Part shown: positions 1 through 10,773 of the stretch, piece after piece
Layout of the letters: each line of letters opens with the position of its first letter
How positions within the stretch are numbered: position 1 is the first letter of the stretch
From: Mesaphorura yosii
Lineage: Eukaryota; Arthropoda; Collembola; Poduromorpha; Tullbergiidae
Direction: 5' to 3'
DNA length: 53,328 nt
Assembly: GCA_009869945.1 (NCBI GenBank)
Contig: WIXG01000462.1
Location: 1-53,328 of the forward strand
The notes under the pieces: generated by a model
What the model saw: only the letters and a program-made list of their open reading frames with translations
Database searches by the model: none
Told to the model about the DNA's origin: nothing
Made by a program: the position numbers and the translations under genes

Positions 1-3000
1 TGGATTCTGAGTCGAGTACAATGAAAATGTAATTAAATGGCCAATAAACGTTCGACACTTGAAATCTTGACATTTTAAACTCCAAAATTTTTATTTATCG
101 TTTACACAATAAAAGGTCTCAATGCATTGAATTAATTTCTTGCATTCATTCAACCCCTTTTCGCCTTTTCTAAAAATCCCCTCATAAAATGGTACAATTC
201 GCGTTTGCTCGTTTGCTGAGAGTGCAAGTGGCAATCAAAAACGGATTTCCTGTGAAATGTGAAATCACGGCGGCGGTGAATTTTAAAGTGAGAACAAGTG
301 TGATTGTACAATAAATTTCGAGCCAGAACAGAACAGAACAAGAAAATTGTGAAAGGCTATATGGAATTTATGAAATCTGAATTTTATGGGCGAAAAGGGT
401 TTTTAATGGAATCGAACAATAAAAAGGCTTCGTTCACCCTTTCATACATTATTAAATGGAGCTTTTGTGAATTGCAGTTACAAATGCGTAAATCACTGAA
501 AATGTTGCACTTGTCGCAAAACAATATTGAAATGGCTTGTATTTGAATCGCATCGTGGTGATGTTCCTGTTTATATGTTTATGAATAGCAGCAGCAAAGT
601 ACATCATTTATGCGTATTGCTTTGATTTCAGCACGCCAGCACGCGTTCGGGCCACCACGCCATCGGTGGCTGAGTGACTGGTATGATTTATTCAAAAACA
701 ATGCACTGATCCCGCACGCGACGTGAATAACTAATTCAGATCACGCTCGACTCTCACGTTTTTCTCTTTCGCAGTCGCTGTGCCAGCCGGAAACCCACCG
801 AAAGAAGAACATTCAAGAAGATTTGACTGCACGACGCCGTGAAATGTTTTGTCAACTCGGGAAAGCCGTTCCAAAATCCTGGAATGACGGGTTCATACGA
901 TTTATGTTTTGGTGTATTGAGAATTATTAGTTTCAATAACGTTACACGCCGATGATCACTCTGACTCGTCTCAAAACACAGCGATCGCATCCTCGCATCC
1001 CCTTTCATAAAGGAGCTTACAAATAATTTAATCCCTGCACTGAAACTGTACGCTGAGACTGCGACCGAGAAGCTGAAGCTGAAAAATACGAGCGGATGCT
1101 CGACGTTATTTAGCCGGCGCTGGTGCGAACTGCGAATGGGTTACCACCCTTGCACTTGACATGATCTCTTGCTCTCCGCACTGCACGCTGTGTGCCGCAT
1201 CTTAATCTGTCACGAGTCGCGACTCGCAAATATGCAGTCGCAGACACGCTCATTAAATTTTACGATTTCATGCCTGTCCGTCTCCAAATACCAAATGTAG
1301 GCATTGAGTAGAAAGGCTTAACATTTTCATTTCTACGCCTATTTGTTCTGCATTGCTTTGCCTGAAGGATTAGTTTCACAAGGAAATAATTGACGTCGGG
1401 GAAGGGTTTGACACTTTTCCACGGGCGCAGCGTCAAAAATTAGCGTTCAGTGCGAAAATGTCCAACGGAAAGACTCGAATAATTTACTAATCAACGACAG
1501 GTTCGTTGAGTCCTCGCAGAGTTCCGTGTTTTTCACAGTGCAGAAGACAAAATACGGGCGTATGAAAAGGGCGCTTTTTATAGCATATGAGATGCATTAG
1601 CAGCATTACCATTAATAAAAAACAGATCATAACCGAACGTATCACAAAAAAGGGTGACTAAATTTTTTTCTGCTTCACTTCCGCATGCGGGTTACGTATT
1701 TTTATTGCCATTTGCTATTTCACAAATGACGTCAGTTTAAAATGTTTAATATTGCGTTTTATTGTGATCACTAAAAATTGAGGTCCACAAATCGAGCAAA
1801 TCGCACCAACTCGCATCATTTTCCTGTACTAAACTGCATTGGGATTAAGAATAGATTCCATGCATGCGAAATGCAGTCTGTGACTTTGACTTTATTAACA
1901 TTAACTTGTGATTGCTGTGTCGTGTCATGGCGTGGCTTGGCAGAGCGTGAAATGAAATGCGATTCATAACCTGTCCAAAGTGACTGACTTTCATTTCATT
2001 TCATTTCCCTGCCATGCCAGTGCAGTGCTTTCTCTTCTCTTCTTCTCTCCGGACGCATTCACATTCACATCATTAATCATTCATCCACTTATGAACTGGA
2101 AAGCAACTGGAAAGCAACTGGAACACAAAAACACAAAGGCAGCAGGAAAAGTCACTGTGAATCGAAATCTTTAAAATTTGGTGGCGGTGGCAACAAATTC
2201 CCAGAGGAATGAATTCACGCGTTTCTGCATTCTCGTCCGTGTCCGCGTCCGTGATCAGCACGAATTTCTCTTGCACGCTCGCTCGTATGTATGTAGTGCG
2301 TGTCGCGTTATCTCCTGCCCGGATCTCCTTTCATATTTCACGCTGAGTGAGCATTTACGCCGAGAATTCAATTCCTGCGCTGCACATGAATAAATCACTT
2401 TTGTTCGGTGAAGAGCAGAGCAAGAGAATTGAAAAGATGATGCAGATGATGTGATATGTTAATCTTCGCTCCGGAATAGTAATTAAATTCTTGAAATCAA
2501 AGCAAGGCAGTCGCAGTGAATGCCCAATTGTCGGAATGGCGATGGCAATGTAATTTACATGTGCATATACGTGTTTGCAGGCAGGATTTGTTGACTCTGT
2601 CTTTAGTCTTTTGAGATGAGATCAGAGATCCGTTATCTTCTGTAAATCCATGAATATTATGAATTCGGACATGCAGATAATGCATCTCGCCTGCATCGTG
2701 TGAATTCTGCAGCAATTCTACGGCATGCCCTTTCAATTTTCAGTGGTAAATGTTCTATTATTAAATTCCACACTTCTTCAGAGCAGAAAGAAAATGCGAC
2801 TCGTCTAACCCCGGCGGGTTCATAACGATAAATCAGTCTAGATTGATATTAAGCCAAAAATGCACGGTGATAAAGACATAACAAAATGCAGGAGATTCTT
2901 TTTGTATGTCGTAAACTCGTAAATCGCAACCTGTCGCGGTTCTTCGTCCCAGTGCAGCCGCGTAATTTATTTATGGCATATGGAAAAGCGCATTCTTTTG

Positions 3001-4906
3001 GTTTTGGTTTTTCCCCGTGAATTTTTCTGCTTTCCGCTCACTTTCTCTGCATCATTGAGTAATTAGTCGCTGCTGCTGCGCTGCAGAAAAATTCTCAATT
3101 AGCGACTGCCTTTTTTCACACGCTCAAATCTCCGACATGAAAATCCAATTTGCATTCACAGTTGATTAAAATGGAATTAAGAACGCGGAAATAAAAGCAG
3201 GATTCATTTCGCCCAGTCTTTCGCCCGGTACGGCATTTTGCATCCACTAATTCAGTTACAAAAAGAAAAAGGCAGTCCGGGTCTCGGTTGATGAATTATT
3301 AAATGGAGAATAAAAGGCGCGTGGCGTGGCGAGATGCTGCTCAATTCGACTAATTACTTGCTCAGTTCATTTGTCTTGATTTCTTTTGTTGTGCGCGCGT
3401 ATTGTGTCATGTGTCTTAATGCTCTCCGCGGCGGAGGGAGAAAGTCGCATTCGCACCGTATTTTTTAATCCTCTTCCTTCGCGAACCGAGATTGAGGAAT
3501 GAGAGTGTTGAAGATGAGAAATTAGAAAAGGGAATTGGATCGACTTGAAATAATTATAATTTCACCCCGGCCTGACTCCCGCCTTTGTCACTGTCTTGCA
3601 TGCATCGTTTCGCCGTCGCAGTCGCCGTCTCCTTTTATCTCATGCAGTGTAGTACTGCAGTTGAGACATATTTGTTAATGAAGATGAGTGCGGCTGAGAA
3701 TGAGTGTTGACAATCAAAGGAACGGCAGACGAAAACGAGAAATAAAGTGTCACTCGCAATTCATCAAAGCCACGCCGGCACTCGCGCCCACGCCACGAGC
3801 CGTGACAATTTTCTGAGGTAATTCTCCGAGTTGAACTGGAGTTCGGAGCTGCGATTGTAATTAAATCATGGATGCACTCATGTAAATTAAGTTAGAGTAC
3901 CGCTTGCGCGTGGTCGCGGGCAGGGCAGATACGCGTGGTCACAAAGCAATCATTAAGCAGCGGGAATCAAACTCGTAAATTAATTACAGACTTTCTTTGA
4001 GCCACTACACCTCAGCGGCTTCCATTAATTTAGCATTTAGCCAAGAGTAAATATTATGAATTCGTGCACCGGCTAAGAGAACATTCATTTGCCTTGTATT
4101 TTTTGTTGACACACACGCACAAGGAAAAATAATGTACGATCGAGTCTGTCCCGATCTTTCACTTAATGATCTATTTCTCCACATAAATCTCTTTTCTGAG
4201 GACTGTGTACATAAAAGTAACAAAAAGGAGACGCTCACTGCTTTTATCCGTGAGTGCAGCGACGCAAAAGAAGCAGGAGACATCAGGAAATGAGTCTGAT
4301 ATTATTAGCGAGCAATTTCTCGTAAGCGAATAGTCGTAATCGTAATCTGTTTACCTATAAGAAAGGAAAGGCAGGCGATTTGTTGTGCAAATGTGTAAAT
4401 GCAGTCCGCACGGTCCATTTTTCCATTTCCGACGTGAAGAGACCAGGCAGGTCAGCCCATCACTCACAACACAAATCAAATTGACGGGGGCAAGGCAAAA
4501 TGCCAAATACGAAAGGCGACGCGACGTGTGAAGGCATAAATTCGATTGTGAAAGTGATTTCTCTCAATTGAATCTCATTTCAACGCGACGTGTCAATAAA
4601 TTTCATTGTGCTTTGTACGGGCAGTAACTCAATTCACATTCAATTCCTTCACTTAGTTTACGCCTTTCGCTCGCTTTGTGTGCGCACAAAATTGAGTTAC
4701 TACAATGTGCTACGAAGAAAAAGTACACAAGTCAATATTGTTATTTTGACCAACAAAGCACGCAAAGCAATAACTTTCATTTCTGAATTTCTGAACCCTT
4801 TCTTGTGCTCTGCTCCGGGCCTGAAATTTCATTTATATGCTTATTTTTAGGAAATTCCTTTCTTATGCAGCACAGCAAGGCGAAGCGAAGACGAGGCATA
4901 TTTTCT
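1..4906. other. Gene-free stretch
   Basis: I find no coding region with recognisable family features here. Open frames are short (under about 95 codons) and lack domain-like composition. The part around 2.07-3.37 kb shares a colinear series of short near-identical blocks with 39.77-40.72 kb, and 4558-4648 matches 14952-15046 (see findings). No tRNA or rRNA was recognised by eye. Confidence 0.5.
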
Positions 4907-5467
4907 TTAAAAAAAGAGGAGAGTATTTATTGTGTAATTAAGCACGAGATCAGCAAATCCTGAAAACGTTCGGGAGTCGACTCTCGAGAAGCTCCGGATT
5001 TCGACGGCGATCGAACGGAGGCTCCGTGCAAGCTTCTTTTCGTACGGACAGAGCCCTTGCGTCAGTCTGCAGGCCGAAATGAGCGCCGTCGACGAACCTC
5101 GCACTTCGTTGACCTTCGAAAGCGTTTCGTAGATACAGAAGATTGCTGCAGACGCCATGGCAGGAAGTCCGAGGTACCCCGGAAGCTTGATTTCGTGGAA
5201 GAGTTTGATTGTGGCGTATGTATTTGGAATGCAAAACAGAAACAAAGTTGTCACGATTGTCAGGAGCAGAATCGACCGGGAAACGCCGTGAAATTGAGCG
5301 TTGACAATTTGCAGCTGGCGGTAATGCACCACGCGCTCGGCCTGAGTGATAGACCTGCTGTTGCATACTTTCTGGGAATATATTCTGAAATGTGCATACT
5401 TTGTATCGTAGTTTAAGAACTTGAGGCCACATGACCTATAAATTGCACAATTCGCATTTTGAGACAT
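4907..5467 (-). pseudogene. 3' fragment of a gustatory/odorant-type seven-pass chemoreceptor
   Basis: The frame gives about 150 residues that look like the C-terminal third of a hexapod chemoreceptor. It contains a loop with YRQLQIVNAQFHG, two hydrophobic segments (SILLLTIVTTLFLFCIPNTY and YLGLPAMASAAIFCIYETL), then a cytoplasmic LARSLRSIAVEIRSFSRVD stretch and the final segment ending NYTINTLLFF. The first 40 or so residues upstream look non-coding, and several AG acceptors lie near 5348-5385. I found no matching upstream exons between 5468 and 5740, where the oppositely oriented CUB gene begins. A full receptor needs about 250 more residues. It is therefore either a truncated relic or the last exon of a gene with a very distant 5' part. 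It does not share the terminal WQ(L/F) exon of the pair at 10.8-13.7 kb, so it belongs to another subfamily. Confidence 0.6.
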
Positions 5468-5739
5468 GGAATCCCATATGCTTCAAATTCCAGACTTTCG
5501 TTCAAAAGAATGCGTTCTTACTTCCTATGGCCTACACTAACACGCTACGTTCCATTGAAGAATTGCAAGGTTGTGTGCAATACACATTTTCACACTTCAC
5601 ACCCTGCTCTTGATGATTCTCTGGCTGTTGCTCCTCCATCATCATTGTCTATTAAACTTCGTAACCCTAACGCCCAACTCGGCAATTTCTCTTGGTTGAT
5701 TGTTCTGCGCCAACTTTAGACCAACAATTTTGTGTGAAT

Positions 5740-6907
5740 ATGATGAAGGCACCATTGTTGCTCGTGCTTGTATCTGCTGCTGCTCTATTGCACCTTTCAT
5801 GTGCTGCTGAACAAGTGTGGGATATTGATGAGGCAAGTCAAGATGGGCGTTGGTCACACCCGTCCGAATGATAATTGCGGTAGGGAAAAGAAGACCTTTG
5901 TAATCTGCTCATTTTCTTCACAGTTGTCACCAGTCAATGCTCATCAATACGGCAAGGATGCTGAATTCTGGCGTTTCCAACAAACTCAATGCAACCTGGT
6001 CAAGTACGTTGCACTGGATGAATCGTACGAGTTTCACAATTTTCCACCACCAATCAATAACCGTTACCCAGCCGGGCTGCCGCCCCCATACAGTCGTCGT
6101 CGTTCACAAGAATGCACCTGGGAATTTATTACGGATGATGATTGTGTCCTACAGTATCGTTCAAAACATTTTCATTGGGGTGACTACGAGGATTGTAATG
6201 AGCAATATTTTATGCTTGGAGATGAGAACAACGAGATGAGGTACAGTTAACAGCCCAGCCCAATAAATCCGATGCTGATGCGATACACCTGTTCTTGCAG
6301 ATTTTGTGGGTACAGAAGGCCACCAAGGAACTTTTCATCATCTGGCCAAAGTCTGTTTCTTACACACTTTCAAGAGAATTGGTACCAGAGAGGTCCATCT
6401 CGCATAAGTGGATCGGTTGAATGTGTTGAAGGTAATGAAGCGTTAAACTACCAAGCGATTGTGTAAGAAATTAGATGATATACATTTAATATGTTCACAA
6501 CAGCTCCAACTTGTGTGCAGTCAAACACAACTCTCCTCTTAACCATTGAGCCGATCTGTATTGTTCCAAGACATGAGCTTACGATCAACATCACGACAGG
6601 TGCTCCGGCCGTAAGTCATTTATTTAAACCAGTATGTTCAAATACCAACGTTACCAGATGCGACATATCTTTCGCCCTTTTCTACACTCCTACTACCATC
6701 ATAAATAATTGTCACATTCCAACCATGGAGTCACCAATCGGAAACTGCACCACCGCCGCCTTCGCCTGTTCTTCTCCAGGGAACTGTTCCACAACTGTTG
6801 ACCTCAGTGAAGCCGTTAGTCGTCCTGAAAGCTTTACTGGTTGCGTAGCACCGTCTCCCGAAGATACCTGTATTTTTGGGTTGCAAATCTGTGAGTTGAA
6901 CGATTAA
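5740..6907 (+). CDS. Secreted, probably membrane-tethered CUB-domain glycoprotein
   Basis: Inferred exons are 5740-5832, 5924-6240, 6301-6431 and 6504-6907, giving 314 residues. Exon 1 is a clear signal peptide (MMKAPLLLVLVSAAALLHLS, cleaved near CAA/EQ). The phase-0 junction after it uses a GC donor (GAG|GCAAGT). Exons 2-3 carry a CUB-like region (about residues 54-180): CTWEF, later FCGYRRPP, then SSSGQSLFLTHFQ, which matches the CUB core of a Cys-Gly step followed by a Ser-Gly turn and a beta strand. The C-terminal part is rich in Cys and has several N-glycosylation sequons (NTT, NIT, NVT, NCT, NCS). The 3' end is uncertain. A donor at 6890 (T|GTGAGT) could lead to a last exon at 7011-7169 whose tail ends LLSFSCILFCFH, like a GPI signal, but I could not make the phase agree. 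A GTAAGT at about 6613 lies inside the open frame. CUB proteins bind extracellular ligands; the partner is unknown. Confidence 0.6.
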
Positions 6908-7357
6908 CCTGAACCACCTGATGCGGAAGAACATTCTATATTGAACTGAAGCGGATGTGTATTGGTAAATGTCATAGAGTGTGAGCCCTTTGAGTGCAAT
7001 AAAATTACAGGCTTATATATTATATGGTGACCCCACGACTTTAATTTCTCGTCATTCGATCAAATATCCAATTCTTGCGGCTGTTGAGCTGACTTTTGAG
7101 CCCAATGCATCAAATCCGCATGGCACAAATCTTTTATCTTTCTCTTGTATCCTGTTCTGCTTCCATTAGAATGGGTGCCAAAGTCTTAACACGGATATCG
7201 CTTACGCTTACCGTTTCCGACGTTTTATAACCCTTGGGCTTTTATTGTTTCAATTGCCCAATTTTGACGCGGTCAGGACGAAATAATAGCCCAATGGGCC
7301 TTTAATACGGAGTGGGCTTTTATTATTTCAAACAAGAAGTCATTGCACAAAAAAAAC
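6908..7357. other. Short intergenic stretch with a possible terminal exon
   Basis: An acceptor AAAATTACAG ends at 7010. It is followed by an open stretch to 7169 ending in a hydrophobic tail that could be the GPI signal of the CUB gene. Between 7230 and 7335 two near-copies of GGGCTTTTATTRTTTCAA occur about 90 bp apart; they could belong to the end of the adjoining transposon relic. Confidence 0.3.
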
Positions 7358-7860
7358 TTACTTAGAATGTATGTCCAAGTCAAGTTCATCGTCGTCAGAA
7401 TCCAGATCAGCCTCATCAATATTGTGAAAATCTTCATCTTCATCGCCTTCGGTGAGCAGAAAACTTCTTCCAGAGCGTCTTGCTTCTTCTTTAACAAAGA
7501 AAGGCCTTCTTCACAGGCCTCGCCTGGGCGAAGGCAATGGATACGATCGTCTTCTTCCCCATTCAGTGCAGTCGTAATGCCACAAGTTTTGAAAGATTTT
7601 TCTATTAATTCTTGCGGAAGTGACTCCCACGCTTGAACTATCCAGTCACAAACGAGTTCCTTGGATGCTGCTTTGATATTATTGCCTTTTGTATAAAATT
7701 TTTCGCCTGTAGAAAGCCAGCTAGCGAAGTAGTTTGGTCAATTTGTGGATGGCAGCGTCCGTTTAGTGTGATAAACACGTCGAATGGACACGTCATCATT
7801 GTGCTCGACCACGCGAGCGAGAGATCATACTTCAAGAGCAATTTTATATGCTACGACCAC
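7358..7860 (-). pseudogene. Decayed Tigger/pogo-like (DDE_1) transposase, C-terminal part
   Basis: Read on the minus strand, one frame (about 7738 to 7358) gives the typical C-terminus of Tigger/pogo transposases. It runs GEKFYTKGNNIKAASKELVC, then DWIVQAWESLPQELIEKSFK, then CGITTALNGEEDDRIHCL, and ends in an acidic tail (LTEGDEDEDFHNIDEADLDS and DDDELDLDIHSK) before a TAA at 7358-7360. Just upstream the frame is broken by a TGA at about 7740. The preceding conserved region (PFDVFITLNGR, matching the family's QPLDV-IN-PFK step) is in another frame. Part of the tail is also shifted around 7470-7500. Only the C-terminal third is visible. In this family the protein cuts and pastes DNA with a DDE/D catalytic core; the core is not recognisable here, so the copy is dead. 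Confidence 0.75.
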
Positions 7861-10773
7861 ACTCCGCATGATGACCACACATCAAGCAGCTCGAGCCCAT
7901 TTTTATGCATCTTAACATTGCGTTATTTACTTTCTTTTATCCGGTCCCACTTTGGGTATTCCTGAATGACGTAGTAAATCATCCCGTAATATTTTTATTA
8001 TGCGGTCAATTTTTCAATAAAAGAGGCTCATTTTTTTTAGCATTTGGCCTGACATATGCATTCAACGCGATTGCATAAGCAGCCATCATTTGAATGATTT
8101 TCTCTCCCAATCTCCGTGTAATCAGCATGATTTTCATCTGGCCCTCTGGATTCTCATCCACACTTAGCAATGATCCATGACTTTTCAACAGAATCCTCAA
8201 CGACTCTGAACAAGAAAGTCACCCGAACACAAAATTACGTCTTTCCATTAACATAAACAAAATTCACGCCTGCGCCATTCGCCTTCTCGTCTCGCGTCAT
8301 TAAGATTTTATTGCCTTTCCTCGTAAGTAATTAAATGCTCGTGCCTGATTCCTGCTTCCTGGCTCCCGAATAAGTTTGCATATTCATGAAGAGCAAAGAA
8401 GAGCACGATGAGAGGGTGTCAAGTCATCAGGATCATCGTGAGGGCAGATTTTACTGCCTGTGACGAAATGATGACGAAATTTTACGGGTGCAAGATTCCG
8501 AGGCTCGTAAACCTGCAACTCAATTTGCATCTCATTAGTTTAATGGAGAATCTAATTCTTACGCCATGCTGCGTACTGCGTGGCGTGAGCAATGATTTTC
8601 ACAGCTCGTAAACAACGGAATTTCCTGCTGCATTGCGATTTTGTTCCGCCTGAGTTGACTTTTCGCACTCGGCACTCCACTGAAAAATTGGACACTTGAA
8701 TAAAAATTCTACAAAATAAGGCGAAGCAAGGTAACAGAATCGTCTAGCTCAGCATGGAAACCGGAAAACCGGTTTTGCTTTCTCGGACAGCAATTCACAG
8801 AAAACCGAAGCAGTCAAGTGCCCATTAACTCAGATAATTATGCTAATGGCTTCTCTTTTGTATTTAGCCCTGGTCAGAGTTGAGCATTTAGCATTCACTG
8901 TTTGGAGTAATCATTAATAAAGATCTAAAGTCAAAACCTTTTGCGTTGTACTGCGCTAATGTCCTCATGAATTTTTAATCCCAGCATAACAACAGCAGCA
9001 ACATCGCCAAGCCTGTCTGCTTTTTCCGACCTGCGAGTGAGAGAAAATGTTGTCACAAAAAATGTCCAAACACGAATTTTTCATCGTGAGAGCGTTATGC
9101 CTGTTAATTAATCACAGATTTTTACTCCGTGGCATTATAAATGAAGCCATTTTCAGTTTTTTCAGTGCCTTTAACAAGAAATATTTTAATTCTATTCTCA
9201 GGCACGCAAGGCGCAATGCAGAATGTCGAAAAATGTGTTAATGTCCTTAACCCATTAGCGACGGTCGTTGAGAACGAAAGGACGGACGGATAAATGCATT
9301 TTAAGGACAAATGCGAGTCAAATCTCCAAACCAGTTTCACGTTTAAAAAATCGCTTGCTGCGTATGAAAAATTCTCACATTTCCACCGAAACTGAAACTT
9401 GCGAAGGCATTTTTCTTTATTACATTATTTTATTACGGGTGAAAATCCAGGCTTGACTCGACGCGGTCTCGGCTCATCTTCATTATTCATTGTTATCAGT
9501 TCACTCGCCCCGTGCAAATATACAAGTAAAAGACGCAAAGTACGCGCGCGCCGTGGCTTCTGCTTTTACGCACTTGAAATGAGGCTCATTCGCTCCGGTA
9601 AGTAAACATATTACAAAATTTATGTTTCGCATTCGCATTCGCTGTTATCGACATTGAAAAAGCAGACGAGACGCAGACGAGGCACATCTTTTTTCTTTTG
9701 TTACTTGATCTTTATTGTTATGAGATGAGAAAAATACAAACCCGCACTCGCGCTCGGCTCGGCGCGGTGAAGGATAATAAAGAGATACAAAAATGCACGC
9801 GCACGAGCACGGGCACGATAAAAAAAAAGCAAAAGCAGGAGCAGCAAACACAAAGGAATACGAATAAAAAGGAAAGCGGAGAAAGCAAATTGTCAATACT
9901 CTCATTGTGCATTGTGTAGGCAGGAAAATGGAGACAAAGTGAGGACAATAAAGAAGCAAATGCAAAAGTCATGATCATGATCATCAAAAGATGATCACGA
10001 TTATGATACGCGACGCGACGCGAAAGGCAAGGCAAAGAACGTGTGCGGAACAATAAACAGACCGTATTTTTATAACAAATACGACTCATTGTCGTTGACA
10101 AAGGAACAGAAGCCACTTACTAAAATAAAAAACTCGCCGACCGAGACAATTTACGAATTTACTGAATGAATCATCCAATTGAATTCACAACGGGCCAAGC
10201 AGGGAAGATGAACAACTGACTTGGCTTGCAGTAAATTCTTCCGAGACGAGACGAGACGAGACATTTTTTAATCAAGACGCACAATGCAATATACAAATTG
10301 GTTTTCCGTGTCTTAATTCCTTCACGTTCGCCTGTAAAAATTCTCATCAGCCGTTCTTTCTCCGTGGACGACGTGAATAAATAATCGCAATCGCTCGCGA
10401 GACTGGCTTGGCTGTCAGACCCACGCGAGAAAAGAAGATGAATTGGAAAAATGCGGAGTGTTCGAGTCGAGATGCGATCTCAATTTCCAATGATTAAGTT
10501 CCTGCACGGCGCAGTTCACACCTCTGCGAACGCGATGCAAATGCAATTGTCAAGAGGTTGCAAATGATATTTCACAATCCATTCATCAAATGGATTAAAT
10601 TCCCTCTCAACAACACTGAGAATAGGTTTAGAAAGGGAAAAGAAGATATTCATCATCCTGTTCCTGGTCTTGGATGCTCGGCCAACGCGACGCAATACGG
10701 CGCGATGCGGGCGCTGATTAGAATTTTTCTTGATGGATTTCCCTCGGGACGTCTCCAGATTAAATTTACGAAT
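7861..10773. other. Gene-free stretch
   Basis: No gene recognised. A minus-strand open frame at 8006-8200 might be a further scrap of the transposon but has no diagnostic motif. The 9.7-10.1 kb part is simple-sequence-like (CGAG/CGACG-rich, and repeats of ATGATC near 9970-9985). A (GAGAC)4 microsatellite lies at 10243-10262. Confidence 0.45.

Noticed and set aside
6613..6661. GTAAGT...ACCAG as a 47-bp intron inside exon 4 of the CUB gene
   Set aside because: Splicing it leads to an early stop, while the unspliced frame continues with Cys residues and N-glycosylation sequons. It was kept as coding.
9958..9990. Repeated ATGATC/GATCAT as a possible CRISPR-like or origin repeat
   Set aside because: It is a short imperfect microsatellite with no spacers. 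CRISPR arrays are not expected in an animal genome.
9645..10116. Overlapping hydrophobic minus-strand frames suggesting a membrane protein
   Set aside because: The region is simple-sequence-like (GCACG, CGAGC and A-rich runs). The hydrophobic Phe/Leu/Cys runs come from this composition and three frames look alike.
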